A DNA stretch of 64,000 nucleotides from contig NZ_FQZB01000006.1 of the NCBI RefSeq assembly GCF_900141845.1, positions 124,001-188,000 of the forward strand, in the 5' to 3' direction. Positions 1 through 9,184 of this stretch are shown piece by piece. Source of the DNA: Clostridium cavendishii DSM 21758. Lineage in GTDB: Bacteria; Bacillota; Clostridia; Clostridiales; Clostridiaceae. Below the pieces are notes generated by a model. That model had not been told where the DNA came from. It saw nothing but the letters and a program-made list of their open reading frames with translations, and did not search any database. Position 1 is the stretch's first letter, and each line of letters begins with the position of its first letter. The translations under genes and the position numbers were made by a program.

Positions 1-328
1 CAAGATTATATACAATATCATGCACTTTATATATATTATGCTCATTAAGTTTAATATCTGGTGTAATAGTCTTTATACATATATTTTTAAATACATTATT
101 AAAATCAAAATCCACTTTTGCATCATACAAATATACTACTGCTTCACCTGTATGCATACTTATATTATGAAAATTATTTTTATCTTCTTTTCTTACATCA
201 AATCCATTAGAAAAATAAAGTGCGATATATTTTTTATTTATTATAATTCTATCAATAGTGTTCATTTCCAATATTATTGTTTTATAATCATAAGAAGTAT
301 ACTTCCATTTACTATTATTGTTATACAC
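1..328 (-). CDS. Hypothetical protein, 3' end beyond window
   Basis: The reverse strand is open from the left window edge to about 358. The preferred start is GTG at 328: AAGGGTGG lies 8 bases upstream of it, whereas the in-frame ATG at 358 has no Shine-Dalgarno. About 109 residues are visible (begins VYNNNSKWKYTSYDYKTI), rich in Asn, Ile, Lys and Tyr and alternating in a beta-rich manner. No signal peptide, membrane segment or family motif is recognised. The product and length are unknown because the C-terminus is cut off. The neighbour at 398 is on the same strand, 70 bases upstream, so co-transcription is possible. Confidence 0.55.
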   Translation of the reverse strand, partial: MYNNNSKWKYTSYDYKTIILEMNTIDRIIINKKYIALYFSNGFDVRKEDKNNFHNISMHTGEAVVYLYDAKVDFDFNNVFKNICIKTITPDIKLNEHNIYKVHDIVYNL

Positions 329-397
329 AAGTTTTTCCACCCTTCTTATATAGTTCATAAAAATTATAAACAAAATACCCCTTACAATATTTCATTT

Positions 398-1354
398 TTA
401 AAATCTAAATATTCTTTCGTCAACTCTTCTAACAAAGCTATAAGTATAATTATCAAAATATTTTCCCCAAAATCTTAAAGCAGTTGGATTTATTGTTTCA
501 CAATCTACTCCTATTCTTTTTATTCCATCCTTCTTTAAAGTTTCAATAACAAAGGAAAGCAAACTCTGATATATATTTTTCCCACGATAACTCTCTTTCA
601 AATAAGCTCCACATATATGCAAATAGTCTTCCTCTTCTGTAATAAATGTCTCGCCACTATTTGTAATTTCCAAATATCCTATAATATCTAATTTATCTCT
701 GGCAATAAAGAATCGTGAATTTCTATTTATACATCTTTCAATAAATTCATTTATAGTAAATTCCTTATCATACAAATATGTTGGACTATTTTTCATATGC
801 CTTACCAAACCATTTTTTAATGAAAGTAAACAAGCAGCTTCATTATAATGTATTTCCTCATAGGAGTAATCTTTATTTACCTTAACCTTCAAAGGTTTGT
901 CAACATTTCGTATTCCATCACTACACCTTATACCAAATCCATTCATTGTCAAAGATTTAATAATTTCATCATCATGGCCATATACACAAATAGCATAGCT
1001 AAAAATCTCTTCTTTAATCATTTCCTTTGATGCATGTTGGAATAAAAGTGACACTAACCTACCTCTATCTTCCTCGCCATAAGCATTTGCATATAGTGGT
1101 GAGAAAGAGCCTTTTACATTTCCAAATTGCCCGTTGATGCCTCCAATGAAGCTTAAATAACCTAATACATTACCTTTATCAACAGCTATTACGCCACACT
1201 TTCTCTTAAAAATATCATAAATCAAACCAGTTAAAGTATCTGTATAATCTTTTTCATATAAAGCGTCTATATATTTTTGCTCAATATCATATTGTTTTTT
1301 AGCAAGCCTAACTGCATCTTCTATATATTTTTCATCTAACCTATCAAATATCAT
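398..1354 (-). CDS. GNAT N-acetyltransferase, probable tandem GNAT
   Basis: A 318-residue protein. The C-terminal half (about 190-300) has the GNAT pattern: a beta strand with FFIARDKLDIIGYLEI, then a YRGKNIYQSLL segment at the acetyl-CoA loop and a final INPTALRFWGKYFDNY helix. The acetyl-CoA loop deviates from the usual R/QxxGxG/A, so activity is not certain. The N-terminal half (about 1-150) repeats the strand pattern (CGVIAVDKGNVLGYLSFIGG), suggesting two GNAT folds. The start is supported by AGGAGAGG 6 bases upstream. A leader peptide, attenuator and promoter lie upstream (1444-1639), so expression is probably induced by a signal that slows translation. The substrate is not known. Confidence 0.8.
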   Translation of the reverse strand: MIFDRLDEKYIEDAVRLAKKQYDIEQKYIDALYEKDYTDTLTGLIYDIFKRKCGVIAVDKGNVLGYLSFIGGINGQFGNVKGSFSPLYANAYGEEDRGRLVSLLFQHASKEMIKEEIFSYAICVYGHDDEIIKSLTMNGFGIRCSDGIRNVDKPLKVKVNKDYSYEEIHYNEAACLLSLKNGLVRHMKNSPTYLYDKEFTINEFIERCINRNSRFFIARDKLDIIGYLEITNSGETFITEEEDYLHICGAYLKESYRGKNIYQSLLSFVIETLKKDGIKRIGVDCETINPTALRFWGKYFDNYTYSFVRRVDERIFRF

Positions 1355-1443
1355 TTTTACCTCTCCTACTAATATAAATTTTTTATGATGCTTCTATATT
1401 AAAATTATTACTTTTAAATATAGAAAATTTAAATATAAAAATA

Positions 1444-1475
1444 CCTTGAAATAGGTACTAAGAACTATTCCAAGG
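1444..1475 (-). terminator. Intrinsic terminator acting as probable attenuator
   Basis: On the minus strand CCTTGGAATAG, a 10-base loop and CTATTTCAAGG form an 11-bp stem (one G-U pair), followed by TATTTTTATATTT. It lies between the leader peptide and the GNAT gene. The 5' arm is also complementary over 9 bases to CTATTCCAA inside the leader coding region (1533-1541), so terminator and antiterminator are mutually exclusive. Confidence 0.7.
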
Positions 1476-1517
1476 CTAATAAACTTATATCAATAATAGA
1501 AGTGAAATATAACTCTA

Positions 1518-1580
1518 TTAAATAACCTTAATTTGGAATAGTCGCACGTATATATTTAATAAAACATTATTCTTCTTCAT
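1518..1580 (-). CDS. 20-residue leader peptide of GNAT attenuator
   Basis: A short frame (MKKNNVLLNI, then YVRLFQIKVI and TAA) with a strong Shine-Dalgarno AAAGGAG 8 bases before ATG. It starts about 25 bases after a predicted transcription start. Codons 14-16 (CTA TTC CAA) form the segment able to pair with the 5' arm of the downstream terminator. This is the arrangement of ribosome-mediated attenuation: free translation would cover this segment and let the terminator fold, while blocked initiation or early stalling would leave it free to form the antiterminator. The peptide itself resembles no known family. Confidence 0.65.
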   Translation of the reverse strand: MKKNNVLLNIYVRLFQIKVI

Positions 1581-1610
1581 CGCAACCACTCCTTTCAAAA
1601 TTATATACTT

Positions 1611-1639
1611 AATATACCATATATGGCTTATTAACTCAA
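1611..1639 (-). promoter_or_regulatory. Sigma-A type promoter of leader/GNAT unit
   Basis: On the minus strand TTGAGT (1634-1639), a 17-base spacer and TATATT (1611-1616). Transcription would start near 1604, just ahead of the leader peptide ribosome site. Confidence 0.6.
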
Positions 1640-2183
1640 ACCTAATCTTCTAAATTTCTCCTTCTACACTTACTTTTTTATTAAAGTTAATAATTTACTA
1701 GTAAATTTAAATTTACAAAATCGTAAATCATAGAATATTTATTTCAATTGTAACTTATAATTTCCTTTATAATCTTAAAAAATTATTATTTACTTCCTCA
1801 TAAAATATAAGCACGTTGTAAAAACTTCTATTCTTATTCATGATACAATTTATAGTATATATTCCATGTTAATTATTTAAACTTCGACAATATTATTGAA
1901 AATAAGTCACATTTTTGTTATACTAGCACTAATATTTTGCATTTTTGCAATCCATTTTCTTACATTTAATTCATATAAATGTATTTAAAACTTTAAAGTT
2001 TTAGTAATTATAGAGTTTTAAATTAAACTAATTTAAATATTGTTTAGGAAGGGGATTTAAAAAAATATTAATAATCAATATTAAAAATACCAGTACAATT
2101 TTTAAGTATTAAACTAAATCTTATATATACTTTTAAAAATTATTTCTGGCAATAAATTAAAGTAAAGAAAAAAGGAGATTTTG
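1640..2183. other. A+T-rich intergenic region
   Basis: Divergent gap between the GNAT leader (minus) and the lipoprotein protease (plus). It contains the perfect palindrome AAAACTTTAAAGTTTT near 1987-2002 and AT-rich stretches, but no convincing gene or RNA. The protease promoter must lie here; I cannot single it out. Confidence 0.4.
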
Positions 2184-3560
2184 ATGTTTAAAAAAAGAAG
2201 GATAAGGATTTTGACATGTTTATTAATAATAACAGTGTCAATTTTGTCAGGGTGTTCAATTAATAAATTTACTAAAAATAATAAAAGTAATAGTAACTCA
2301 AGTATCAGTGATTCTAAAAATGGTAAAATTACCTTAACGACATCTAAAATAGATGATCAAACTAAAAATTCTAACTATGATACAGAAAAGAAAAAAGTAA
2401 AAGAATTTTTAGATAAATATTTTAAAAAGTATTATGAATGGGGATTTAATGATGCGTCGCCAAGTACATTAGATGAATTATATGTAAAAGATGCTATGCC
2501 ATCAAATGTAATATCATTTGAATATTTGGTTGGTAAATATAAATGTAAAGTAAACGATTATGATTTTGATATAGCAAAAGTTGATACTCAAAATGGAAAG
2601 ATAACTTCATTACTTGCTAAAGTTAATATGAATGTTAATGCAACTTTACCAGACACAGGTCAAAATAAAGACATTAAACTTTTATATGCAATAGAGCTTA
2701 TACCATATAAAAATACTTATCAGGTAAAGAGTTTTTACCTTGATACAAAGGATAATATAAAAGATCAGGAACAAAAAATTGAAGAAAAACAAAATGGATA
2801 TAATGATAAGACTAAGGCAAATGAAACAGTAACTGATTTTACTCCTAAGGATTCAAATAAAGTTTATGGTAATGTTCAATCAAATAGTGAAAAAGCAATT
2901 GAGGAAATAATACAAGAAAATGATCCTAAAACAGTTGCTTTATTAGTACCAAATGGTGATACCAAATATGCTATAGGCAGTGGTTTTTTTATAGCTCCTG
3001 GTATAGTTGCAACAAATTATCATGTAATAGATGGCGGTTGTAATGCATTAATCAGAACAAATGATGCAAAAATTTATGAAGCAGAAGGTATTATTGCAGC
3101 TGATAAAACAGTAGATATAGCTATTATTAAAGTAAAGAAAAAAATAGGACAACCAGTTCAATTGGGCGATGTGTCAAAAATCAAAAAAGGAGAAAAGGCA
3201 CTTGCAATAGGTAGTCCTAAGGGATTATTCAATACTGTATCTACAGGAATAATATCAAACATTTGGAATGATGGAAAAGCAAATCAAATACAAATTTCAA
3301 TTCCAATAACTCATGGTAATTCTGGTGGTCCTTTATTTAATTCAAAAGGAGAAGTTTTAGGTTTAACTACTTCAGGGATAGAAGCAGAAGGAGAATTGAA
3401 TTTTGCAGTTTCAATTGAACATATTTATGATATAACAGATAAATTGAATAAAACTGACTTTGATAGTATAAAAGCTAAAAAATTATCCGATGTATTTAAT
3501 AAAAAACCTATTTCTAATTTAAAAGCTTTTGCCTCAAAATTTGGAACTTTAATGGAATAA
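2184..3560 (+). CDS. Lipoprotein trypsin-like serine protease (HtrA-like, no PDZ)
   Basis: Starts at ATG 2184, 6 bases after GGAG, rather than the in-frame TTG at 2181. A lipoprotein signal peptide ends in the lipobox LSGC (Cys about 24), so the protein is probably anchored outside the membrane. Residues 30-215 are a linker plus an unrecognised Lys/Asn-rich domain. Residues 240-430 are a chymotrypsin-fold S1C domain with the full triad: His280 (NYHVIDGG), Asp311 (VDIAIIKV) and Ser380 (THGNSGGPL). No PDZ domain follows, unlike classical HtrA/DegP. It probably acts in surface protein quality control or processing. Monocistronic, ended by the hairpin at 3652. Confidence 0.85.
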   Translation: MFKKRRIRILTCLLIITVSILSGCSINKFTKNNKSNSNSSISDSKNGKITLTTSKIDDQTKNSNYDTEKKKVKEFLDKYFKKYYEWGFNDASPSTLDELYVKDAMPSNVISFEYLVGKYKCKVNDYDFDIAKVDTQNGKITSLLAKVNMNVNATLPDTGQNKDIKLLYAIELIPYKNTYQVKSFYLDTKDNIKDQEQKIEEKQNGYNDKTKANETVTDFTPKDSNKVYGNVQSNSEKAIEEIIQENDPKTVALLVPNGDTKYAIGSGFFIAPGIVATNYHVIDGGCNALIRTNDAKIYEAEGIIAADKTVDIAIIKVKKKIGQPVQLGDVSKIKKGEKALAIGSPKGLFNTVSTGIISNIWNDGKANQIQISIPITHGNSGGPLFNSKGEVLGLTTSGIEAEGELNFAVSIEHIYDITDKLNKTDFDSIKAKKLSDVFNKKPISNLKAFASKFGTLME

Positions 3561-3651
3561 ATAAAAAATAACTAATAAGTTTATTACTAATGGTGAATAT
3601 ATAAAAAAATGTTTATTATTACATTATAATTATTTACATCTTTTAATTATA

Positions 3652-3687
3652 AAGACTCCTTCCTACAAATCCATGGGAAGGAGTCTT
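3652..3687 (+). terminator. Palindromic repeat copy 1 (terminator)
   Basis: Arms AAGACTCCTTCC and GGAAGGAGTCTT flank TACAAATCCATG; about 90 bases after the protease stop. First of ten related palindromes in this window, with core CTCCTTCCTACG and loop AAATC. Confidence 0.75.
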
Positions 3688-3688
3688 A

Positions 3689-4054
3689 TAAAAATTTATT
3701 AATAATAATCATAATATTTATTTTAATTGTTCTTAAACGTTCTCAATTTACATATATTTTTAATGAAGATAGAAAAATACATATTTAATCATATTAATTC
3801 ACACTAAATATTATATTAAGATTCTTTTCTATAACTTAAATAATTTATCTAAACTTCTCAACTTATTTCTACAAATTAATCTCAGTATTACATTTCAAAG
3901 ATTCCTTGCTTAAATTCAGTATTAACCATAAATTAGTAATAATGCAACAACAAAACCATAGTCTAAAACCTTGTATAGTAAAAATATGTATTTAAAATCT
4001 TATAATTTTAAGATTTTTTAAATAAATTAATAATATGAAAAAGGGGGACTAGCT
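3689..4054. other. Intergenic region upstream of M4 protease
   Basis: About 365 A+T-rich bases between two plus-strand genes. It must hold the promoter of the M4 protease; no clear -35/-10 pair, riboswitch or small gene is visible. The protease ribosome site AAGGGGGA lies at its right end. Confidence 0.4.
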
Positions 4055-6397
4055 ATGAAAAGAAAAACCATTTTTCTGGTGGCATTATTTTTTGCCACAA
4101 CAATGATTACACCAATTAGCGCAAATGCTCAAGAAAAGAAAGGGTATCTAAAATCATTAATTGAAGCAAAATCCTATACAGGAGATAACAAGTTGTTTGT
4201 CCAATGGGATGAATCTAAAGAAGTACCACGATTCATTTCAGGAAACTTAAGTCAATCTCCTGTGACTTCAAGTGCTACAGTTCAAAAATATTTACAGGAA
4301 AATTTAGATGCATTTAATCTAAAAGGGGGAGAATTTAAACTAATCAACACAGAAAAAGATAATCTTGGCTTCACACACTACAAATACCAATTTGAAGTAG
4401 ACAACATTGCTGTTTATGGTTCAGAAATCATAGTTCATGTTAATAAAGATGGAGTTATCGATACAATTAATGGTCAAACAGAACCATCTGTTCCTATCTT
4501 AAAATATTCTCAAAACTTTAAAATATCAAAAGATAAAGCTGTAGATAATTCAATTGTAGAAACAGGTTTAAAAAAGGATGCAATAACTAAAAAAGATGTT
4601 AGTTCGGTTATATATGAAAATAATAAAACTTGGTCCTCTGCATATCAAGTTAATCTAAGCGGCCTAGGTTTTAACTGGATGCTTTTTATTGATGGAAATA
4701 CTGGTAAAACAATAGATAAATATGATAATTTAGCTCATGACGCAGCTATTGGTACGGGCATAGGGCAACGTGGCGATACAAAAACTTTAAATATAAATAG
4801 CACAAGTAATGGCTACATTCTAGAAAACGTTTCAGGTCCTGGAAAAATTACAACTGCTGATGCATATAACGGAACAGAAGTTCCTGGCACAGCAGTTCAA
4901 TCCTCCACTACTAATTTTAATACAGATAGAGGACGTGCTGCTGTAGATGCTCATTACTATGTTAGCAAAGCTGCAGAGTATTTTAAAAATAATTTTGGTA
5001 GGCAAGGCTTTGATGGACAAGGTAGTCCATTAAACGTAGCAGTTCATTTTGATGTAAATTATGTAAATGCATATTTTGATGGATATAATCAACTTGTATT
5101 TGGTGATGGAGATGGTAGAATAGCTGGAAACTTTGCAAAAGCTTTTGACGTTGTTGCTCATGAATTTACCCATGGAGTAACCGCAAACTCAGCTAGATTA
5201 ACTTATAGAAATCAAAGTGGAGCATTAAATGAATCTTTTTCTGATGTTTTTGGTGCTATTATAGAAAATAAAACTGACGACCTTTGGACTATGGGAGAAG
5301 ATTTAGGCATTCCAGGCCAACCTTTACAAGTAGCTAGAAACCTTTCTAACCCTAGGTTATACGGACAACCTGACAATATGTCTCAATATGTAAATACAAC
5401 TGCAGATTCTGGTGGAGTTCATACTAATTCTGGTATCCCTAATAAAGCCTTCTACAACATTGCCACTTCTATCGGAACCGAAAAAGCTGTTAAAATTTAT
5501 TATAGAGCTTTAACAACTTATTTATTTGCTTCTGCTAATTTCACAGATGCTAGATCAGCTATTGAAAAAGCAGCTAATGATTTATATGGTGTAAATGAAA
5601 AATGGAACGTTAGTAAGGGATTCTACGATGTTGGAGTAGGTGGAAATCCAGGCCAAGATCCTGGTCAAAATCTATCTTTAAAGGCTGCACAGCTTTCATC
5701 AGATAATCCTAATAATACAGGAAACTATAACTTAACTTTAACAGTTCCTAAAAATAATACTGCCAAAACAATAAAATTAACTGAAAACAACTCTACTGTA
5801 ATTCTATCTCAAACTATTGATGCTTCAGCAAATGATATCGTTATCAACAAGGTATTCTCAAATAAAGCAGAAGGAACCTATAACTATGTAGCTGAAGTTA
5901 GTGATGGAACAAATACTTTAACTTCACAAATAAAGATAACAGTTAGCAATACTCAAACTCCAATATTGCAACCTGCAGATATTTCAGTTGATAATGCTAC
6001 TAATAGTGGAAACTATACTCTTACTATAAAATTACCTAGCAATAATTCTGCCACAAAAGTAAGCCTTTTTGAAAACCTTTCAACAACTCCTATATTAACT
6101 CAATCAGTAAATGTATTACAAAATCCAATAACTTTAACAAAAGCCTTCACTAATAAACCTGAAGGCACCTATAATTACAGAGTTGATGTTTCAGATGGAA
6201 TAACAACTAAATCCTCTACAATCAAAGTAACTGTAAAGCAATCTATACCATCAACTGACACTTGGAAAGAGAATGTTTTATATAAAGCAGGTGATAAAGT
6301 AATTTATAATAATGTTACCTATATCTGTTTGCAAGGCCACACTTCCCTAGCTAATTGGACACCTGATGTAGTACCTGCCCTTTGGCAAAGAGCTTAA
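4055..6397 (+). CDS. Secreted thermolysin-family (M4) metalloprotease with chitin-binding-like C-terminus
   Basis: A 780-residue preproenzyme. Signal peptide with AxA site (ISANA, about 25); propeptide with FTP/PepSY-like segments (about 50-220); catalytic M4 domain (about 225-540) with HEFTH: zinc ligands His369, His373 and Glu393 (GALNESFSD), catalytic Glu370, and His456 (HTNSG) as proton donor. Then two beta-sandwich repeats of about 90 residues, each starting with xDNxxNxGNY and ending EGTYNYxxxVSDG, and a last 45-residue module (TWKENVLYKAGDKVIYNN... LWQRA) of the CBM5/12 chitin-binding type. It likely degrades extracellular protein while bound to polysaccharide. Monocistronic, ended by the hairpin at 6420. 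Confidence 0.95.
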   Translation: MKRKTIFLVALFFATTMITPISANAQEKKGYLKSLIEAKSYTGDNKLFVQWDESKEVPRFISGNLSQSPVTSSATVQKYLQENLDAFNLKGGEFKLINTEKDNLGFTHYKYQFEVDNIAVYGSEIIVHVNKDGVIDTINGQTEPSVPILKYSQNFKISKDKAVDNSIVETGLKKDAITKKDVSSVIYENNKTWSSAYQVNLSGLGFNWMLFIDGNTGKTIDKYDNLAHDAAIGTGIGQRGDTKTLNINSTSNGYILENVSGPGKITTADAYNGTEVPGTAVQSSTTNFNTDRGRAAVDAHYYVSKAAEYFKNNFGRQGFDGQGSPLNVAVHFDVNYVNAYFDGYNQLVFGDGDGRIAGNFAKAFDVVAHEFTHGVTANSARLTYRNQSGALNESFSDVFGAIIENKTDDLWTMGEDLGIPGQPLQVARNLSNPRLYGQPDNMSQYVNTTADSGGVHTNSGIPNKAFYNIATSIGTEKAVKIYYRALTTYLFASANFTDARSAIEKAANDLYGVNEKWNVSKGFYDVGVGGNPGQDPGQNLSLKAAQLSSDNPNNTGNYNLTLTVPKNNTAKTIKLTENNSTVILSQTIDASANDIVINKVFSNKAEGTYNYVAEVSDGTNTLTSQIKITVSNTQTPILQPADISVDNATNSGNYTLTIKLPSNNSATKVSLFENLSTTPILTQSVNVLQNPITLTKAFTNKPEGTYNYRVDVSDGITTKSSTIKVTVKQSIPSTDTWKENVLYKAGDKVIYNNVTYICLQGHTSLANWTPDVVPALWQRA

Positions 6398-6419
6398 TCA
6401 TAAACAAATGTAAAAGTAG

Positions 6420-6446
6420 CCCTTCCTACGGAATTCGTAGGAAGGG
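6420..6446 (+). terminator. Palindromic repeat copy 2 (terminator)
   Basis: CCCTTCCTACG, loop GAATT, CGTAGGAAGGG: a perfect 11-bp stem placed 20 bases after the M4 protease stop and 40 bases before the end of the convergent minus-strand gene. Could terminate both. Confidence 0.75.
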
Positions 6447-6486
6447 TCATTACATAATCTCTAATTAAATATTTTAACTTATAAAA

Positions 6487-7305
6487 TTAAACAACCACTT
6501 TTAAAATGTTTCTATAAGGAAGAAATACAAGATCATCAACACTCAAATCTTCAATCTTAACTTCCTTTCTATCCTCTATTTTTATTTGTTCTTCATTTTG
6601 CCAAAATGGATAGACACATATCTCATTTGTCAATTTTAAAATATCTCTATATAAATTTTGTAGTTGTTCATAACCTTCATTAAAATCACTAAAATCATAT
6701 TCTGCGATTTCTTTCTGATATTTTGATATATTGTAATATATTGAATCAAATAAATCCTTATTCTTATCCATATATTCGTTATACCTTCCAAAAGCTTTTT
6801 TATATTCTTTCTCTTTTTCTATTTCCCTAAACAACCTGTTAAGTTTTTCAAATCTATTTGCAGAACGTATTTTTTCTAATTCTTCAGATACTAGAAATTT
6901 TTCTAATCCCCATTCAATCTCTTCATCAGTCCAATCTGATACAATATCATGAAGTCTATAAGCCCTATTCCTCAACTTTTCTTTTTGTTTTTTAAATTTT
7001 CTAGCTTTTTTCTTATAATCTTTAGAACATTTTATTTTTTTCATTCTACTTAATTTATCTGTATCTTCAAGTTTCTTTTTTACTTTATACTCCTCAAAGC
7101 TATTAACATTCTCCTCCTGCAGTCTTGAAATAATACTATTACAATCACAATGAGAAGAAATATGATAGAACTCATATTTTTCTGATAAATCATCAAATTT
7201 ATAATAACTTTCTTCTCTAATATAAAAATTATTTTTTTTAAAAACACTTATTACCTTTTCTCGTGGAATATTCTTAGGAATCATATACAAATTTAATTGA
7301 CACAT
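6487..7305 (-). CDS. Hypothetical charged, coiled-coil protein
   Basis: 272 residues, no recognised family. The N-terminus begins MCQLNLYMIPKNIP; a Cys at position 2 recalls N-terminal-nucleophile enzymes, but no matching motifs follow. A His/Cys cluster (HISSHCDCN, about 48-56) could bind metal. Residues 80-215 are very rich in Lys/Glu/Arg with long predicted helices and coiled-coil character. No signal peptide or membrane span. It is the last of three minus-strand genes (MFS 7937-9184, 7351-7920, this one) with gaps of 16 and 45 bases, so it is likely in one operon. Function unknown. Confidence 0.7.
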   Translation of the reverse strand: MCQLNLYMIPKNIPREKVISVFKKNNFYIREESYYKFDDLSEKYEFYHISSHCDCNSIISRLQEENVNSFEEYKVKKKLEDTDKLSRMKKIKCSKDYKKKARKFKKQKEKLRNRAYRLHDIVSDWTDEEIEWGLEKFLVSEELEKIRSANRFEKLNRLFREIEKEKEYKKAFGRYNEYMDKNKDLFDSIYYNISKYQKEIAEYDFSDFNEGYEQLQNLYRDILKLTNEICVYPFWQNEEQIKIEDRKEVKIEDLSVDDLVFLPYRNILKVVV

Positions 7306-7350
7306 AAAATATTACCTCTCTTTAGTTTGTTTCAAATTATTCATTTTTAA

Positions 7351-7920
7351 CTAAATATAGCATTCTACAATTAAAAAATTTAGGCCAAATTCTTTGCCTT
7401 TTTCAATAATAGTATTTACCTGATAACGACTAAATCTTCTGTTAAGTTCAACATTTTTATTACCCCTACCTAATCTCAAAAGTTCTTCATTTGAATACTC
7501 AATCATCGGATATAAGTTTCTTAATTTTACTATTTGTTTTAATACTGGCATCTCATTATTCCAAACAAAAACTAATCTATATTCAGGTTCTATTTCAACC
7601 TTAGGATTTAGTTTTAATTCAACCTTAAAAGTCTCTCCAGTTGCTGCACATCTATATATTTCATATCCTTCCTCAACCTTTATTAATGTTGGTATAGGTC
7701 GGCCTTTTTTTATATACTTAAGCAATTCATATTTAACAATTCTATTCCCATTTTTCAGCATAGCATCTTTAATCATCTTTTCTTCTTCACTGTCTTCAAT
7801 AATTACTGCTGTAAAATCAATAATATTAAAAATCAATAACTTATCATAATTATCTATAAATAAAATATATCTGCTCTTTTCTAAAAAATTATTGTACTCA
7901 TCCAAATTAATTTCTTTCAT
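7351..7920 (-). CDS. Hypothetical protein, operon with MFS
   Basis: 189 residues, cytosolic by composition. No family recognised. The N-terminal 60 residues look alpha/beta (ILFIDNYDKLLIFNIIDFTAVIIED); the middle has YRCAATGETFKVELKLNPKVEIEPEYRLVFVW, a beta-rich stretch; the end has a basic helix (RRFSRYQVNTIIEKGKEFG). It begins 16 bases after the MFS gene stop and ends 45 bases before the next gene, all in the same direction. Confidence 0.7.
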   Translation of the reverse strand: MKEINLDEYNNFLEKSRYILFIDNYDKLLIFNIIDFTAVIIEDSEEEKMIKDAMLKNGNRIVKYELLKYIKKGRPIPTLIKVEEGYEIYRCAATGETFKVELKLNPKVEIEPEYRLVFVWNNEMPVLKQIVKLRNLYPMIEYSNEELLRLGRGNKNVELNRRFSRYQVNTIIEKGKEFGLNFLIVECYI

Positions 7921-7936
7921 ATTAATATTTTTTCCT

Positions 7937-9184
7937 TTAACAATTTGATTTTAAAGATTGTTTTAAGTTACGCTTTAGTAAGTATATACAAAACATTATA
8001 GTAATGGGAAATATAATAGCACTTAACAAGCCTATTTTTAATCCAAGCCCTGTTATAACATCAATATGTATCCAATTTTTAAACATCATATTTTTCTTTT
8101 CTACAAAACCAGAAACATAGCCAACTAAGCTTGGTCCTACAAAACAGCCAACATCCCCTGCTAATGCAAGCAAAGCAAACATAGTTGTACCACCCTGTGG
8201 ACAATGTCTTGCTGATAAACTAAATACCCCTGGCCACATAATACCAACAGACAAACCACATAATCCACACCCAATTAGTGAGATAATAGGAATTGGTGCA
8301 AACACCGTAATAAGATAACTAATTACACAAAGTACGCTACTTAATTCAATAAATTTTTTCAAATTAATCTTTTCACCAAATTTGCCATAAAATGCACGCG
8401 ATATTCCCATAAGAATTGCAAATAAACATGGTCCTAGCAAATCCCCCTTAGTTTTTGAAACATCTAGCCCAGCTTCTGCAAAAATAGATGCCCATTGACT
8501 TATAGCTTGCTCAGCAGCGCCTGAACATATCATCAATATAAAAAATAGCCAAAAACTTTTAAGTTTAAATATCTTTTTAAATGGCAATTTTGTTTCCTGA
8601 TCACCAAATGTATTAATTGGTACCTTCGTAAACCATATAGCATTACAAAGTGGAACAATAGCCCAAAACATGGCTAAATAATTCCATTTTGCCACACCAA
8701 ATATCGTGAAATAAATAGTAGAAATAATCACAACAGATACATGTCCCCAACAATAAAATGAATGTAACAAACTCATTGCTGAAGATTTTGCATCATTAGG
8801 CAAAGCTTCTACAATTGGGCTTATAAGAACCTCAATTATTCCTCCTCCAATTGCATACAATGCAATAGCAAATATTAACCCAGCAAAAGGACTAGGAAAT
8901 ATATAAGGAAATACAGCAAGTCCAATCAATCCCACCGCTGAAAAAATATGTGCTCCTACTATAGAAATACGATATCCAATCTTGTCCACAAATCGTGCTG
9001 ATAAAAAATCCACCACAATCTGAGTACCAAAATTGAAAGTAACAAGTAGACTTATCTGTTCTAAAGATATTCTAAACTCTTTTTGAAAAGTCAAAAATAA
9101 TAACGGTGCTAAATTATTAACAATTGCTTGAGTAATATATCCCACATAACTTGCGTACATAGTATGCTTATAATTTTTATTCAT
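7937..9184 (-). CDS. MFS transporter, FucP-like sugar/drug permease
   Basis: 415 residues with about 12 hydrophobic segments in two halves. The first loop (ARFVDKIGYRISIV) matches MFS motif A. Overall it looks like fucose-permease-type MFS members (the GGGIIEVLISPIVEALP segment after TM4). Start ATG has GAGGTGG 3-8 bases upstream. A possible 24-codon upstream frame overlaps its start by four bases (ATGA), suggesting translational coupling. A promoter at 9277 and a terminator of the preceding gene at 9302 delimit the transcription unit. Substrate not predictable. Confidence 0.85.
   Translation of the reverse strand: MNKNYKHTMYASYVGYITQAIVNNLAPLLFLTFQKEFRISLEQISLLVTFNFGTQIVVDFLSARFVDKIGYRISIVGAHIFSAVGLIGLAVFPYIFPSPFAGLIFAIALYAIGGGIIEVLISPIVEALPNDAKSSAMSLLHSFYCWGHVSVVIISTIYFTIFGVAKWNYLAMFWAIVPLCNAIWFTKVPINTFGDQETKLPFKKIFKLKSFWLFFILMICSGAAEQAISQWASIFAEAGLDVSKTKGDLLGPCLFAILMGISRAFYGKFGEKINLKKFIELSSVLCVISYLITVFAPIPIISLIGCGLCGLSVGIMWPGVFSLSARHCPQGGTTMFALLALAGDVGCFVGPSLVGYVSGFVEKKNMMFKNWIHIDVITGLGLKIGLLSAIIFPITIMFCIYLLKRNLKQSLKSNC

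Noticed and set aside
20..478. Plus-strand open frame of about 150 codons at the left edge
   Set aside because: It lies opposite the truncated minus-strand gene and the end of the GNAT gene; it has no ribosome site and a composition of Ile/Tyr/Phe repeats expected from the complementary strand of A+T-rich coding DNA.
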